DNA of 64,000 nucleotides from positions 185,603,770 through 185,667,769 of the forward strand of contig NC_081406.1 in the NCBI RefSeq assembly GCF_030272615.1. Reading direction: 5' to 3'. Of the stretch, positions 36,346-48,193 are shown piece after piece (within the stretch, counting starts at the first letter, position 1; each line of letters begins with the position of its first letter). Made by a program: the position numbers and the translations under genes. The notes under the pieces are model-generated. The model did not search any database, was not told where the DNA came from, and saw nothing but the letters and a program-made list of their open reading frames with translations. The stretch comes from Cryptomeria japonica (lineage: Eukaryota; Streptophyta; Pinopsida; Cupressales; Cupressaceae).

Positions 36346-37149
36346 AAACACAAGTTGATAAGTTATATTGTCAATTTCAATCTTTATTTGACATAAAGAT
36401 TGAAATTGACAATACTTAAAGTGGTTACTTCAATGATCTAAAGAGCTTATAGCTAGTTTATTATTTCCTATTTTTCTTTTTCTTTCTCTTATTATTCAAC
36501 ACCATTTATTGCTAGAATGCTCCCTTTGTGATTGGCATGCAATAATTGATAATTATTTATTACAATATTTTAGCAAAAGTAATTTAGAGCCAAACATGTA
36601 TATCAAATATGTTTTTGATTAAGGTAAGAAGGGTTTTAAAAGGGTTCAAAACCTTTTACATTAAGAATGATAAATGGTTAAGCGTAATAGGTCAACAAAG
36701 ACCCACCACAAAAAATAAAAATGGAATAACCAAGGATATAAAAATAGAACAAACAACAAACACAATAAGACAACTAATAGAATTTTGACCAGCACATGAC
36801 AGTTTAAAAAAAGGTCCAGCTATTTTTGGCTAACCTTATAATCAAGGTCCTCCCATAAGAAATTAGGCAAGGAGACACCCAATATTTACTAAATTTTAGG
36901 AGTCACTAGATTTTACATGCGATAATCTTCTCCTTTTTCAACTTTCTATATTTTTTGCTTTCCCAAGCTAGAAGGAAAAGGTTGGTCATTCTCTTCTAGA
37001 CACATTTTTTCGCTCAACAAACCATTAGAAGAATGCATAGAATTAGGAGGGGAAAGGTGTTTTTGTGCACTTATCCATCAATTGATCTTCATTGCACTAA
37101 GAAGAAGATTGCACAAAAGGAATTTATTTTTTCCTCAAAAGCAAATGGT
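36346..37149. other. Intergenic DNA without recognised features
   Basis: AT-rich. An inverted pair, TTGTCAATTTCAATCTTTAT and its complement (about 36369-36412), forms a short hairpin. Nothing else is supported. Confidence 0.5.
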
Positions 37150-37230
37150 TATCTTTAATGATCTTACAATTTATAGTATAATGACCCACTTTTTACAATT
37201 CTTACACACAATCGAAAAACTTTAAAATTT
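37150..37230 (-). pseudogene. Remnant zinc knuckle of a retroelement
   Basis: The minus strand shows CKNCKKW and, one base out of frame, GHYTINC, together a CCHC knuckle typical of gag or LINE ORF1 proteins. The surrounding 36.6-37.3 kb is weakly protein-like on the same strand, but I cannot identify the element. Confidence 0.3.
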
Positions 37231-37369
37231 AAAAAGTTTCACCCATTTACAAATCTTAGAAGAAAAAGTAACCAAAGAGGGGATAATTTTATCCTTCTCC
37301 ATAAAAACACAAAATATTGCATGCAATCAATATTTCATGGAATTGTTAATAAGGTTTAAGTTTATATTT

Positions 37370-38274
37370 GAGTATTTAACCAAATTATACATTATGGTAA
37401 TCTTGAACATAAACTAAACCTAAACCTGAAACCCAATTAAATATTAAACTAATTTGAACTCTAAAACTAATATTAAACCAAAATAAGTATTTACCTTAAA
37501 CCAGATTCAATTTTTAACCTAAAACAAATTGAACTATAGGCCTAACACTAAACCAAATGGAACACTAACCTAAATAAAATTGAGCCCAAATCCTAAACCA
37601 TGTTGATCCCTAACTCTAACACTAAACCAAATCAAACCCTACCCCTAAAATAAAGTGAATTCTAACCCTAACCTTAAATAAAATTGAACTCGTAACCCTA
37701 ACCCTAAACAAAATTGAAACATAACCCTAACTGAAACCTTATACCAAATTGAACCTTCATCCTGACCCTTACTCAAATAAAATAAAACCATAACACAACC
37801 AATTTGAACTTTAATGGTATATCATATTCAATTCTAACTTTAATAGTAAATCAAATTGAAGCCAAACCTTATACCAAATTGAACACTAATCTTTAATCAT
37901 TTTAGAACTAACTCTAAAACTTAACCAAATAAAATACTAACTGCAAACCAAATTGAATTATAAGCCTAAACCTCAATTATATTGAACCCTATCCCTTATT
38001 CTAATCTAATTATAACAATAAACATGAATGAATTTTGAACACTAACCATAAGCTAACCCTAAACTTAGCTACAACCTTATAATTAAGCTCTAATTAGAGG
38101 TTAAACTATAATCTAATAATAATTGAACCATAGCCCTAGATGTAACCCTAACCCTAATTGAACTATACCCTAAACTTAACCCTAACCCTAATTAAAATTT
38201 AATCATAATTAAACATTAATAAGGTTACTAAATCCTAACCCTAATCTACCCCATACATTGATCCTAATTAAGCC
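37370..38274 (+). repeat. Degenerate telomere-like/satellite DNA, left part
   Basis: Runs of ACCAAATTGAACCCTAACC-like units grade into CCCTAACCCTAA. The array is cut by the LTR element at 38280 and resumes at 42738. Confidence 0.75.
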
Positions 38275-38279
38275 CTTAC

Positions 38280-38971
38280 TATTATGGGACTTTTTCCCAT
38301 GAAAGAATTTTTAATAAAAGAATATATAAATCAAGGCAATTAAAAAATATTATTATAATGAAAGGGTGTGATTTTTGGTAAACACCCTTGTGAAATTATA
38401 TAAATATAGGAATTAATAGAGAAGGTGCATATGGGAGAAGAAGAGAAGAGAAGGATAAATTAAAGGAAGCACAAGAGAGGGGATAGTTAGGGTCTGGTGG
38501 GTTGGCAATGGGCATTGGAGAAGGGGCATACAGTGTGTGTCCAACCCGGAGTACAACGTACATCCGGGAGTGTCCTGGCCAGGGCTGTGTTTATTTCATG
38601 CCGTGAAGGCATGTGGGGTTTTGTGTCATGAAGGCATGTGGGGTTCTGTGTAAGAACTGTGTCCTCCTGGAGTGCTCCCTTACTCCCTTGCCTAGAAACC
38701 CTATACCTATAAGTAATCCTCTACGTGTAGGAAAGCCGCATCTCCGTGATTTATAGATATGTATTAATCAATTTCATATTGTCATTGCCCTAATATTTCA
38801 TTGCTGCAAATTATTATCTCAATGTTTTATTATTGATTATCGATGTACATACCTTTCTTTTAAATTATTTACCTTAAGTAAAAGGTTAATTACATTAGGT
38901 TTAACTTAATATTTGATTTATTTAATCCACTACAAATACTTAATTAATCATAGGGGAAAAGTACCATTACA
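38280..38971 (+). repeat. 5' LTR of the non-coding LTR element
   Basis: 692 bp ending CATTACA. Matches 42028-42732 along its length. The 3' LTR contains an extra copy of a short segment around CATGTGGGGTTCT. Confidence 0.9.
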
Positions 38972-38974
38972 TTT

Positions 38975-38986
38975 TGGTATCAGAGC
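38975..38986 (+). promoter_or_regulatory. Primer-binding site (initiator tRNA-Met)
   Basis: TGGTATCAGAGC, three bases after the LTR end. Confidence 0.9.
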
Positions 38987-41900
38987 CTCAACGATCTTTA
39001 CTCTACTAGTTATTAGTTTTGGTTACTATGATTTTATATATAAAATTTTACCAACCCAAATTAGAACGCTAATCCATTGCATAAACATTTCTATTTGATA
39101 TTATAATTTAAATAAAATTATTTAATGAAAGATTTAAAGCTAAAGACTCAAAATTCCACTTGAGGATAAATTTTATTTTTGAAAATTTTGAAAATGTAGG
39201 TATAGAGGTTGTAGTAAATCTACACATTATATGCATTGGTGAATGCCATTGCAATTTACTTACAATTTACTTACAAACACAGCGAGGAAAAAAAAACAAG
39301 TTTTTAATAGGCTATAAAATTTACTGCATGTTGTATTAATTTCCATAGGCATTTCAACAAAATTCATTTTGGGCACATCCTCCAATCATAGTGTGCCTTG
39401 TGACTACATTTTTTGAAGCATTATTCATTGTATTATACATGCTTCCATATTTTATAATCATGAACAGGAATCAAGACTTTGAAATATCAGCTCAACATAT
39501 TTTATAATCATGAACAGGAATCAAGACTTTGAAATATTAGCTCAAGAACAAGAAATTGTGACTACGTACAAAATGTAATTCCTTAGTGTATTTGATAGTA
39601 TAGATCTAGTTCTTAGTATTCAATGGATTTAGTGAATGAGAGAATCGCTAGAGATTTTAATCTTGAAAATGAATGAGGTAAATTCTCATCAAATTTAAAA
39701 AAACATAATTTATCCTCGTATTTATAACAACAAGAATGATATGGTTTCACTTAGACCAGTAAATTCATCTCAATATTCATATAACATAGCTGTTAGCATA
39801 CAAATTCACAAGAAAATATTAAAAGAACAATATAAGATAGGAATATATTGAAACCAAATCTCAAATCGAACCAAAATTTTCATTTAACAGGTTGCAAAAA
39901 CAACTTCAAAGCAGCTGAACATTTCTTACCCCATGGCTAAAAACAAACTTGAACTTGCAATTAGTATTCTCATTTAAAAGGCTGCAATTTTTTTCATCTC
40001 AAAAATTTAGTAGCTCCAAAACCCTCTATTCTTTGTAGATTATTGACAATGGGCGTTGCTCTTGTTATTACGAAGTGCAATAGGGAATTAATTGTTGAAT
40101 ACAACCATAGTTGCTAGGTTTGATTAGGTTGGGGCATGAATCATTGTACATAGATTATTTGAAAACCAATTCTAGATAAAAAAAATTCTTGTGCAATGTC
40201 AGTGGCAAATATCAATTTCAATGTGTTTGATGTGACATTCACCCTCAACCATAACTACATAGTCATTTTCACATACAATTTCCATTTTGGTGAGATGATA
40301 ACTTTTTGAGGTAATCTGTTAAATAGTTCAAGTACCTTGTCTCTATTTTTTTTGCTTGCCAAGGTTAAAATAAATCTATCATCTAGTTTCAAGGGGTTAT
40401 TCCCTAAATATTACTAGAAATGTTCTTTAATGCATATGCACTTCTATTGGAATAAACTTGAAGGATTTATATTTTGTAGTCAGGGATATAAGTCCTACTG
40501 AAATTAATCAATGAGTTATTCTTATCCAACATAGTTTATCTATATTGGGATCTTATTAACTATAAAATTAAAAAGGATTATAAAAACTAAAACCTTGAGT
40601 TTTTGTATCTAGGAAGTTGACAAGTGCTTTTTAAAGGGTATTTATAATTCATACATTGTTAGAAAATAAAAAATAAAATAAAAATATCGCATCTAGATTT
40701 ACTTAAGTCTAACCTAGGTTTCATTGTGGGCCCATAACCCATAGGTTCTAAGATCATTTTTTAAATTGGTAAAATACTTTAGCTACTAGAATATGCTAGT
40801 TAAATAATACAATGGCTAAAAAGTTTTAGAACTAAAATGTTCTTATTACACTTAGACATGGGGACATGTACAATTTTTATAGGGGGAGAAACCACCTCTA
40901 AAATAATATATGTGGGATAGATTTATCAAATATATTTAGAACTTTATTTAATGATATGCATTTTGAATATTTTATAGTAGCAACAATATTAAGAAATAAT
41001 AATGGATAGGTTAGCTACATATATTAGGTGCATTGTATTCAACATAAATGTTGTTTTAGGTTGGTGTTAATAATCTCACTTAATAATAGAAATGTGTTTA
41101 ATCGAGGGTTCGTATGATCTCAAGTGGGTACACAAACCTCCAAATACATATTACATTATATTTTTGAACATATGGCTAGGTAAATTTAAAATCCTTATCC
41201 TCCACTATTTTGTCTTATATCTCATGTATTCCATGTTATATATAGTCTAATAGTTTCCAATTCTATTTCATGGAAGGTTTTCCTACATAATTATAATTGT
41301 GAGTGGACCATTACTACTTGATCAAATGATCATTTTTATTAAATAATTATTCATTTTTTATAAAGGAAACACTAGACCAAATTTTTATGAAGTTCTTAAT
41401 GCATGCTAATAGTTACCTTTGTTCTATTAGTGTTGAGATGCCTAGAAATATTACCATGTTTTATTTCATTGTACCTTGTTATTGGACTTGATCAACCCAA
41501 TAACCTTGTACATGTACTTTATTTTATAGTAAAAGAGGAAGCTCATGTAGTCCGGAATACATGAATATCATCTTGGCATGTGTGTTGAATATAAAGATTA
41601 CACTTCTATAAATTATGAGTGACCATATATAGGACATCCATGATGAGTGTTGTGTGACCACGTGATAATAAGTTTATAAAAAGAAGAGGAGTTGAATAAA
41701 TAAGCAAAGTGGTAAAGTTAAAAATATAGGAGATGAAAATGTATAAATTATGATTGACTCTTCAACAAAAACAAAAAAAAACTCATGATATGTTTCATAA
41801 GACATGTATGAAAATTTGTCATAATTTTAATTAGAAATATGATTATTGAACTTCTGAATTTTGTTGAATCAAAAGATATAGATGGAGTAAAATAGAACAT

Positions 41901-42027
41901 GTAATTATAATGGAGTATACAAATATTTAATATTAGTAATTTATTTATTAATCATGCTTTATTTTGAGTTGTGATGCAGATGCATCTCCTACTATTGAGG
42001 ACAATAGCTAAATTATAGGGGGAGAAA
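38987..42027 (+). other. Non-coding interior of the LTR element
   Basis: AT-rich, no gag or pol motif found on either strand. A direct duplication of about 45 bp, TTTTATAATCATGAACAGGA onward, occurs at about 39450 and 39500. The stretch ends in the polypurine tract. Confidence 0.7.
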
Positions 42028-42732
42028 TGTTATGCAAATTTTTCCCGTGAAAGAATTTTTAATAAAAGAATATATAAATCAAAGCAATTAAAAAATATTA
42101 TTATAATGAAAGGGTGTGATTTTTGGTAAACACCCTTGTGAAATTATATAAACATAGGAATTAATAGAGAAGGTGCATATGGGAGAAGAAGAGAAGAGAA
42201 GGATAAATTAAAGGAAGCACAAGAGAGGGGATAGTTAAGGTCTAGTGGGTGGGCAGTGGGCATTGGAGAAGAGGCATACATTGTGTGTCCAATCCGAAGT
42301 ACAACATACATCTGGGAGTGTCTTGGCCAGGGTTGTGTTTATTTCAAGTCGTGAAGGCATGTGGGGTTCTATGTAAGAACCATGTTTATTTCATGTCGTG
42401 AAGGCATGTGGGGTTCTGTGTAAGAACCGTGTCCTCTTGGAGTGCTCCCTTGCCTGGAAACCTATACCTATAACTAATCCTCTGCATGCAGGAAAGCCGC
42501 ATCTCCTTGATTTATAGATATGTATTAATCAATTTCATATTGTCATTGCCCTAATATTTCATTGCTGCAAATTATTATCTCAATGTTTTATTATTGATTA
42601 TTGATGTACATACCTTTCTTTTAAATTATTTACCTTAAGTAAAAGGTTAATTACATTAGGTTTAACTTAATATTTGATTTATTTAATCTGCTACAAATAC
42701 TTAATTAATCATAGGGGAAAAGTACCATTACA
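42028..42732 (+). repeat. 3' LTR of the non-coding LTR element
   Basis: 705 bp, intact TG...CA ends, followed by the target duplication CTTAC. Confidence 0.9.
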
Positions 42733-42737
42733 CTTAC

Positions 42738-43205
42738 TATAATGAAACCCTTTAAAGCGTAATTGAAGCTTAACTCTAATCAACTATAAGCTTGACCCTA
42801 AACCCTAAACCTAACTCTTACTTAACCATAACTCCTTATTCATTACCCTAATAGCTAACCCTAACCATAACTCAAAATGTATCTCTAACCCTAACCCTAT
42901 TCCTAACCTTAACCATGTTGTCGACCATATCCCTAACTACAATCCTAGCACTAAACCAACACCCTAATGCTAACCCTAACCCTAACCCTAACCTAAACAT
43001 AACCATTATTTAAACAATAACCCTAACACTAACCATTATTTAAACTCTTATGTCATTTAAAACTAAACCCTACCCATGATGTAGACCCTAACCCTATTCA
43101 TAATTCTAAACATGATGTAAACCTTAATCCTAACCATGATGTAAATCTTAACCGTAACCATAACCATAATTATAACCCTAAACCTAGCTATAACCCAAAC
43201 AATAA
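42738..43205 (+). repeat. Degenerate telomere-like repeats, middle part
   Basis: CCCTAA-rich DNA including a short perfect run CTAACCCTAACCCTAACCCT near 42970. It is the left flank of the 16 kb transposon; the same type of array is its right flank (59218 onward). Confidence 0.8.
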
Positions 43206-43223
43206 CAGGTGATCGTATGGATC

Positions 43224-43278
43224 TGTGTCACACTTTAGGCTAACAATGCCTATTCCGGATGGACCAATTTGGCACCAT
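43224..43278 (+). repeat. Left terminal inverted repeat of the 16 kb element
   Basis: TGTGTCACACTTT (43224-43236), GGCTAACA (43238-43245), CTATTC (43250-43255), AATTT (43266-43270) and CACCAT (43273-43278) recur in the same order, reverse-complemented, at the right end with small indels between them. Confidence 0.7.
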
Positions 43279-43302
43279 TCGACAGCCTCATTGCACTATT
43301 GT

Positions 43303-43349
43303 GGCAAGGGGTTTCCGGTTGGAACGGTTCCAACCGGAAACCCCTTGCC
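43303..43349. repeat. Perfect 47-bp palindrome next to the left end
   Basis: Two 23-base arms are perfect complements around a single G at 43326; the core is GGTTGGAACGGTTCCAACC. It would form a strong hairpin or cruciform and is a plausible protein-binding site. A TATA box (TATATAGG, 43351-43358) follows at once, so it may be part of a promoter. Confidence 0.9.
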
Positions 43350-43350
43350 C

Positions 43351-43358
43351 TATATAGG
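43351..43358 (+). promoter_or_regulatory. TATA-like box after the palindrome
   Basis: TATATAGG directly follows the 47-bp palindrome. About 110 bases later a splice-donor-like CAGCAG|TAAGTACC stretch occurs (near 43460). It may drive the plus-strand gene, although satellites separate it from 48194. Confidence 0.35.
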
Positions 43359-43556
43359 TGCCAAAATATACCCAAGCTATTCATTTTGCATTGAGCAACT
43401 TAGAGTTAAGTATGAGGGCACAAAAAGTCTCAGAGATCCGACCGGAAGGGTTTCAGCAGTAAGTACCTTTTTTTTTTTCTTAAATGTTTTTATTTTAACA
43501 TATTAATTTATATTGTTTTTTTTTTTTAAATCATATTAGTTTAGAATATTAGAAAA

Positions 43557-43870
43557 TAAATACACACATACATATGTAAATACATACACACACATACACA
43601 TACAGAGGTACATACATACATACATACATACATACACATACATACATACACCTACATACACATACATACATACCTACATACAAACCTACATACAAACATA
43701 CACAAACATACATACCTACCTACAAACATGCACATACATAGATATAAAATAATTATATGTACACCTTAGGACATACACATACATAAAAATACACACACAT
43801 ACATACCTATGTCTACATACATACATACATACATACACACATACATGTACATACACATACATAAATACAA
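43557..43870 (+). repeat. CATA/CACATA microsatellite
   Basis: Imperfect (ACAT)n and (ACACAT)n for over 300 bases, broken by two copies of ATAAAATAATTATAT followed by a CCTTAGGACATAC stretch. Confidence 0.9.
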
Positions 43871-44090
43871 ATAAAATAATTATATATGCCTTAGGACATA
43901 CATACACCTCAAGACATGATATGAGGAGTCGTGTGTGGTCCTAAGGGGTTACACACCTCAAGACATGCTATGAGGTCATGTGTGACCCCTTAGGACCACA
44001 CACGACCCCTCATAGCATTTCCTGAGGTGTATGTATGTATGTATGTGTATGTATACATCCTAAGGAGTATATAATTATTTTATATGACCT
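43870..44090. repeat. ~220-bp imperfect palindrome
   Basis: The left arm (from AATAAAATAATTATAT through CACCTCAAGACATG to GTGGTCCTAAGGGG) is repeated in reverse complement from 43995 to 44090, with a loop of about 20-30 bases. The arms include the satellite motif, so this may be the seed of the 138-bp array. Confidence 0.75.
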
Positions 44091-46890
44091 CGTGGGACCA
44101 CTAAAGGCCCCTTGCTACACATGTGCACCCCTTAGGACCTATTATGACCACATAAGACCAAATCATGTCACAAGGGGCCATATGTGGTCCTAAGGGGTCA
44201 TGCATGTGTTCTAACACATGCGTGACCCATTAGGACAACTTAAGGCCCCTTGCAACACATGTGCACCCCTTAGGACCTATTAGGACCACATAGGACCAAA
44301 TAGTGTCGCAAGGGGTCTTATGTGATACTAAGAGGTCATGCATGTGTTCTAACACATGTGTGACCCCTTAGGACCACTTAAGGCCCCTTGCCACACATGT
44401 CCACCCCTTATGACCTATTAGGACCACAAAAGACCAAATGTTGTCACAAGGGGTCATATGTGGTCCTAAGGGGTCATGCATGTGTTAGAACACATGCATG
44501 ACCCCTTAGGACCACTTAAGGCTCCTTGTGACAAATGTGAACCCCTTATGACCTATTAGGACCACAAAAGACCAAATATTGTCGCAAGGGGTCATATGTG
44601 GTCCTAATGGGTCAAACATGTGTTCTAACACATGCATGACCCCTTAGGATGCCTTAAGGCCCCTTACGACACATGTCCAACCCTTAAGACCTATTAGGAA
44701 ATGTTGGCACAAGGGGTCAAATGTGGTCCTAAGGTGTCACACATGTGATAGAACACATGTGTGACCCCTTATGACCACTTAAGGCACCTTGCGACACATG
44801 TGTACCCCTTAAGACTTATTAGGACCATAAAAGACCAAATGTTGTCACAAGGGGTTGTATGTGGTCCTAAGAGGTCACACATGTGTGACACCTTAGGACC
44901 ACTTAGGGCTCCTTGCGACACATTTGCACCCCTTAGGACCTATTAGGATGACAAAAGACAAATTTTGTCACAAGGGGTCATATGTGGTCCTAAGGGGTCA
45001 CGCATGTGTTCTAGCACATGTGTGACACCTTAGGACCACTTAAGGCCCCTTGCAACACATGTACACTCCTTAGGACCTATTAGGACCACATAGGACCAAG
45101 TGATGTCGTAAGGGGTCATATGTGGTCCTAAGGGGTCACACATGTGTTCTAACACATGCGTGACCCCTTAGGACCACTTAAGGCCCCTTGCGACACATAT
45201 GCACCCCTTAGGACCTATTAGGACCAAAAAGGACCAAATATTGTCCCAATGGGTCGTATGTGGTCCTAAGGGGTCACAAATGTATTAGAACACATGCATG
45301 ACCCCTTAGGACCACTTAAGGCCCCTTGCAACACATGTCCATCCCTTAGGACCTAATAGGACCACAAAAGACCAAATGTTGTTGCAAGGGGTCATATGTG
45401 GTCGTAAGGGGTCACACATGTGTTAGAACACGTGCATGACCCCTTAGGACCACTTAAGGCCCCTTGCAACACATGTTTACCCCTTAGGACCTATTAGGAC
45501 CACATAGGACCAAATGATGTCGCAAGGGGTCATATGTGGTCCTAAGGGGTCACGCATGTGTTCTAGCACATGTGTAGCCCCTTAGGACCACTAAAGGCCT
45601 GTTGCGACACATGTGCACCCCTTAGGACCTATTAGGATCACATAGGACCAAATGTTGTCGCATTGGGTCATATGTAGTCCTAAGGGGTCATGCATGTGTT
45701 CTAGCAAATGCGTCACCCCTTAGGACCACTTAAGGCCCCTTGCAACACATGTGCACTCCTTAGGATCTATTAGGACCACATAGGACCAAATGTTGTCGCA
45801 ATGGGTCATATATGGTCCTAAGGGGTCATGTATGTGTTAGAACACATGCATGACCCCTTAGGACTACTTAAGGTCCCTTGTGACATATGTGCACCCCTGA
45901 GGACCTATTAGGACCACATAGGACCAAATATTGTCGCAATTGGTCATATGTGGTCCTAAGGGGTCACGCATGTGTTAGAACACATGTGTGACCCCTTAGG
46001 ACCCTTTAAGGCCCCTTGTGAGACATGTGCACCCCTTAGGATCTATTAGAACCACATAGGACCAAATGATGTCGCAAGGGGTCATATGTGGTCCTAAGGG
46101 ATCACACATGTGTTCTAACACATATGTTACCCGTTAGGACCACTTAAGGCCCCCTGTGGCACATGTGCACCTCTTAGGACCTATTAGGACCACATAGGAC
46201 CAAATGATGTCGCAATGGGTCATATGTGGTCCTAAGGGTTCACGCATGTGTTAGAACACATGCGTGACCCCGTAGGACCACTTAACGCCCCTTGCGACAC
46301 ATCTGCACCCCTTAGGACCTATTAGGACCACAAAAGACCAAAGGTTGTCGCAAGGGATCATATGTGGTCCTAAGGGCTCACGCATGTGATAGAACACATG
46401 CGTGACCCCTTAGGACCACTGAAGGCCCCTTGCGACACATGTGCACCCCTTAGGACCTATTAGGACCACATAGGACCAAATATTGTCGCAAGGGGTCATA
46501 TGTGGTCCTAAGGGGTCACACATGTTTTAGAGCACATGCGTGACCCCTTAGAACCACTTAAGGCCCCTTGCAACACATGTGAACCCCTTAGGACCTATTA
46601 GGACCACATAGGACCAAATGGTGTCGCAAGGGGTCATATGTCATCCTAAGGGGTCACGCATGTGTTCTAACACATGTGTGACCTCTTAAGATGACTTAAG
46701 GCCCCTTGCTATACATGTGCACCCCTTAGGACCTATTAGAATCACATATGTCTAAATATTATCGCAAGGGGTCATATGTGGTCGTAAGGGCCCTTTGGGA
46801 CACATGTGCACCCCTTAGTACTTATTAGGACTACATAGGACCAAATATTGTCGCAAGGGGCCTTAAGTAGTCATAAGGGGTCACACATGT
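44091..46890. repeat. Satellite array of ~138-bp palindromic units (about 20 copies)
   Basis: The landmark CACCCCTTAGGACCTATTAG recurs about every 137-140 bases. Each unit contains a dyad: GGTCCTAAGGGGTCACGCA, then TGTGTT-CT-AACACA, then the complement TGCGTGACCCCTTAGGACC. Units are diverged by scattered substitutions and occasional deletions (for example near 44700 and 44880). A short piece of the same satellite recurs at about 47725-47765, beyond the inverted gene fragment. Confidence 0.95.
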
Positions 46891-46896
46891 GTTAGA

Positions 46897-47656
46897 ATAA
46901 GCTCATCATCTGCCCAAAAGAGAGCAATTGGAGAGAAGCAGAGGAAATTGTTAAAGGGTGATAAATACATAGAGAGTATGCAATACAAATAAACAATGTC
47001 TGGAGTGTGTGATGTGGTCTCTAATTTATGTCTGGAGGGACTAACTGATTTTGGAGTTGGATGGGGAAACCTATTGGGCCACCCTTGGAGGAAGTCATTG
47101 TGTTCATGCAAGGGCCACCTTTTTTCTATTATTAGAATGATGATTTTGCACCGAAGGATATTTGAAAGACAATTTCTAGAAATTTCTATGTTGTGGAACT
47201 AGAGTTAGTGGACTTAAAGTACACTTTTCAGCGTCTTAGAAGACCAAGAGGATATGTACACAATCTCCCAATAAAAGGGCAATTTTAAAAGCATAATTCT
47301 CTGGTCTTCTGGAAGTTGAAAAGTACTTCGACGAGTCCACAAACTCTGGTTCCACACCATAGAAATTGTTGGATATTTTCTTCCAAATATCCTTTAGTGC
47401 AAAAATGTCATTCTGATAATACAAAAAGGTGGCCCTTGCATGAACACATTGATTTCCTCCATGCGTGGCCCAATAGGTTTCCCTGTCCAACTCCAAAACC
47501 AGTTAGTTGGGCTCTGGACATAAATTGGAGACCACATCACACACTTCAGACATTGTTTGTTTGTATTGCATACTCTCTATACATGTATTTATCGCCCTTT
47601 AACATTTTCCTCTGATTATCTCTAATTGCTCTCTTTTGGGCAGCTAATGAGCTTGT
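46897..47656. repeat. Inverted repeat of a gene fragment (arms ~350 bp)
   Basis: Left arm 46897 to about 47247 and right arm about 47302 to 47656 are diverged reverse complements around a ~55-base spacer. The coding sense of the right arm (minus strand, open 47496-47236) reads like protein: WATHGGNQCVHARATFLYYQ, then VEPEFVDSSKYFSTSRRPEN. I do not recognise the family. Transcription through it would give a long hairpin RNA. It is embedded in the satellite. Confidence 0.85.
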
Positions 47657-48193
47657 TTCCATGTCATTCAAGATAATGCAGACCTTCTTGGTTTCTTTTA
47701 CAAAATTTACTTGCACCCCAAGTACAACCTATTAGGACCACATAAGACCAAATTAGGACCTATTAATTAATTTGTACATATGCAAAATTGTGAATTAATT
47801 GTAAATTCCTTTTACTTAATTGTAAATTAATTTGACTTAACTTGGGGTCTTAATTTGACTTAATTTGACTAATTTTCAAATTAATTATTGTATATGCAAA
47901 TATATGTAATTGTAAATTAGACATATATATTGAAATTTAAAATTTAAATTTATAATTGTTTAAATTTATCTTTAATTTGTCTTTATATCTAGAAAATTTT
48001 AACTCAAGTATGCATTTATGACGTTTAAATTTCTTTAAACTGTATATATCTAATTTCTTTAATTTACATGTTTTTAAATATGTTCAAAATTATTTAAATG
48101 TATGTATACATTTTTAATAAAATTGTTTAATGTGTACTACATACATACACATGTGCAGATATATATCTAGTTCTAAATTATCCACTGAACATC
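47657..48193. other. AT-rich spacer upstream of the plus-strand gene
   Basis: Contains a satellite fragment (47725-47765) and then AT-rich DNA that could hold a promoter. No TATA box is clearly placed. Confidence 0.5.

Larger units (their letters stand above)
38280..42732 (+). mobile_element. Non-coding LTR element (LARD-like), 4.45 kb
   Basis: LTRs 38280-38971 (692 bp) and 42028-42732 (705 bp) flank a 3.06 kb interior with no supported reading frame. The PBS TGGTATCAGAGC (38975-38986) and polypurine tract ATAGGGGGAGAAA (before 42028) are present. The 5-bp duplication CTTAC is at 38275-38279 and 42733-42737. The initiator-Met PBS suggests a copia relative. The 5' LTR start has decayed from TG to TA. 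Confidence 0.9.

Noticed and set aside
36369-36412. Hairpin near 36.4 kb as a microRNA precursor
   Set aside because: Arms are about 20 bases with a very short loop and no extended stem; no evidence of a gene.
43205-43223. A target duplication for the 16 kb element
   Set aside because: No identical short sequence is visible outside both ends in the degenerate array, so none is claimed.
43911-46890. CRISPR-like regularity of repeats and palindromes
   Set aside because: Spacing is full-unit tandem repetition with no unique spacers, in a plant nuclear context; it is a satellite.
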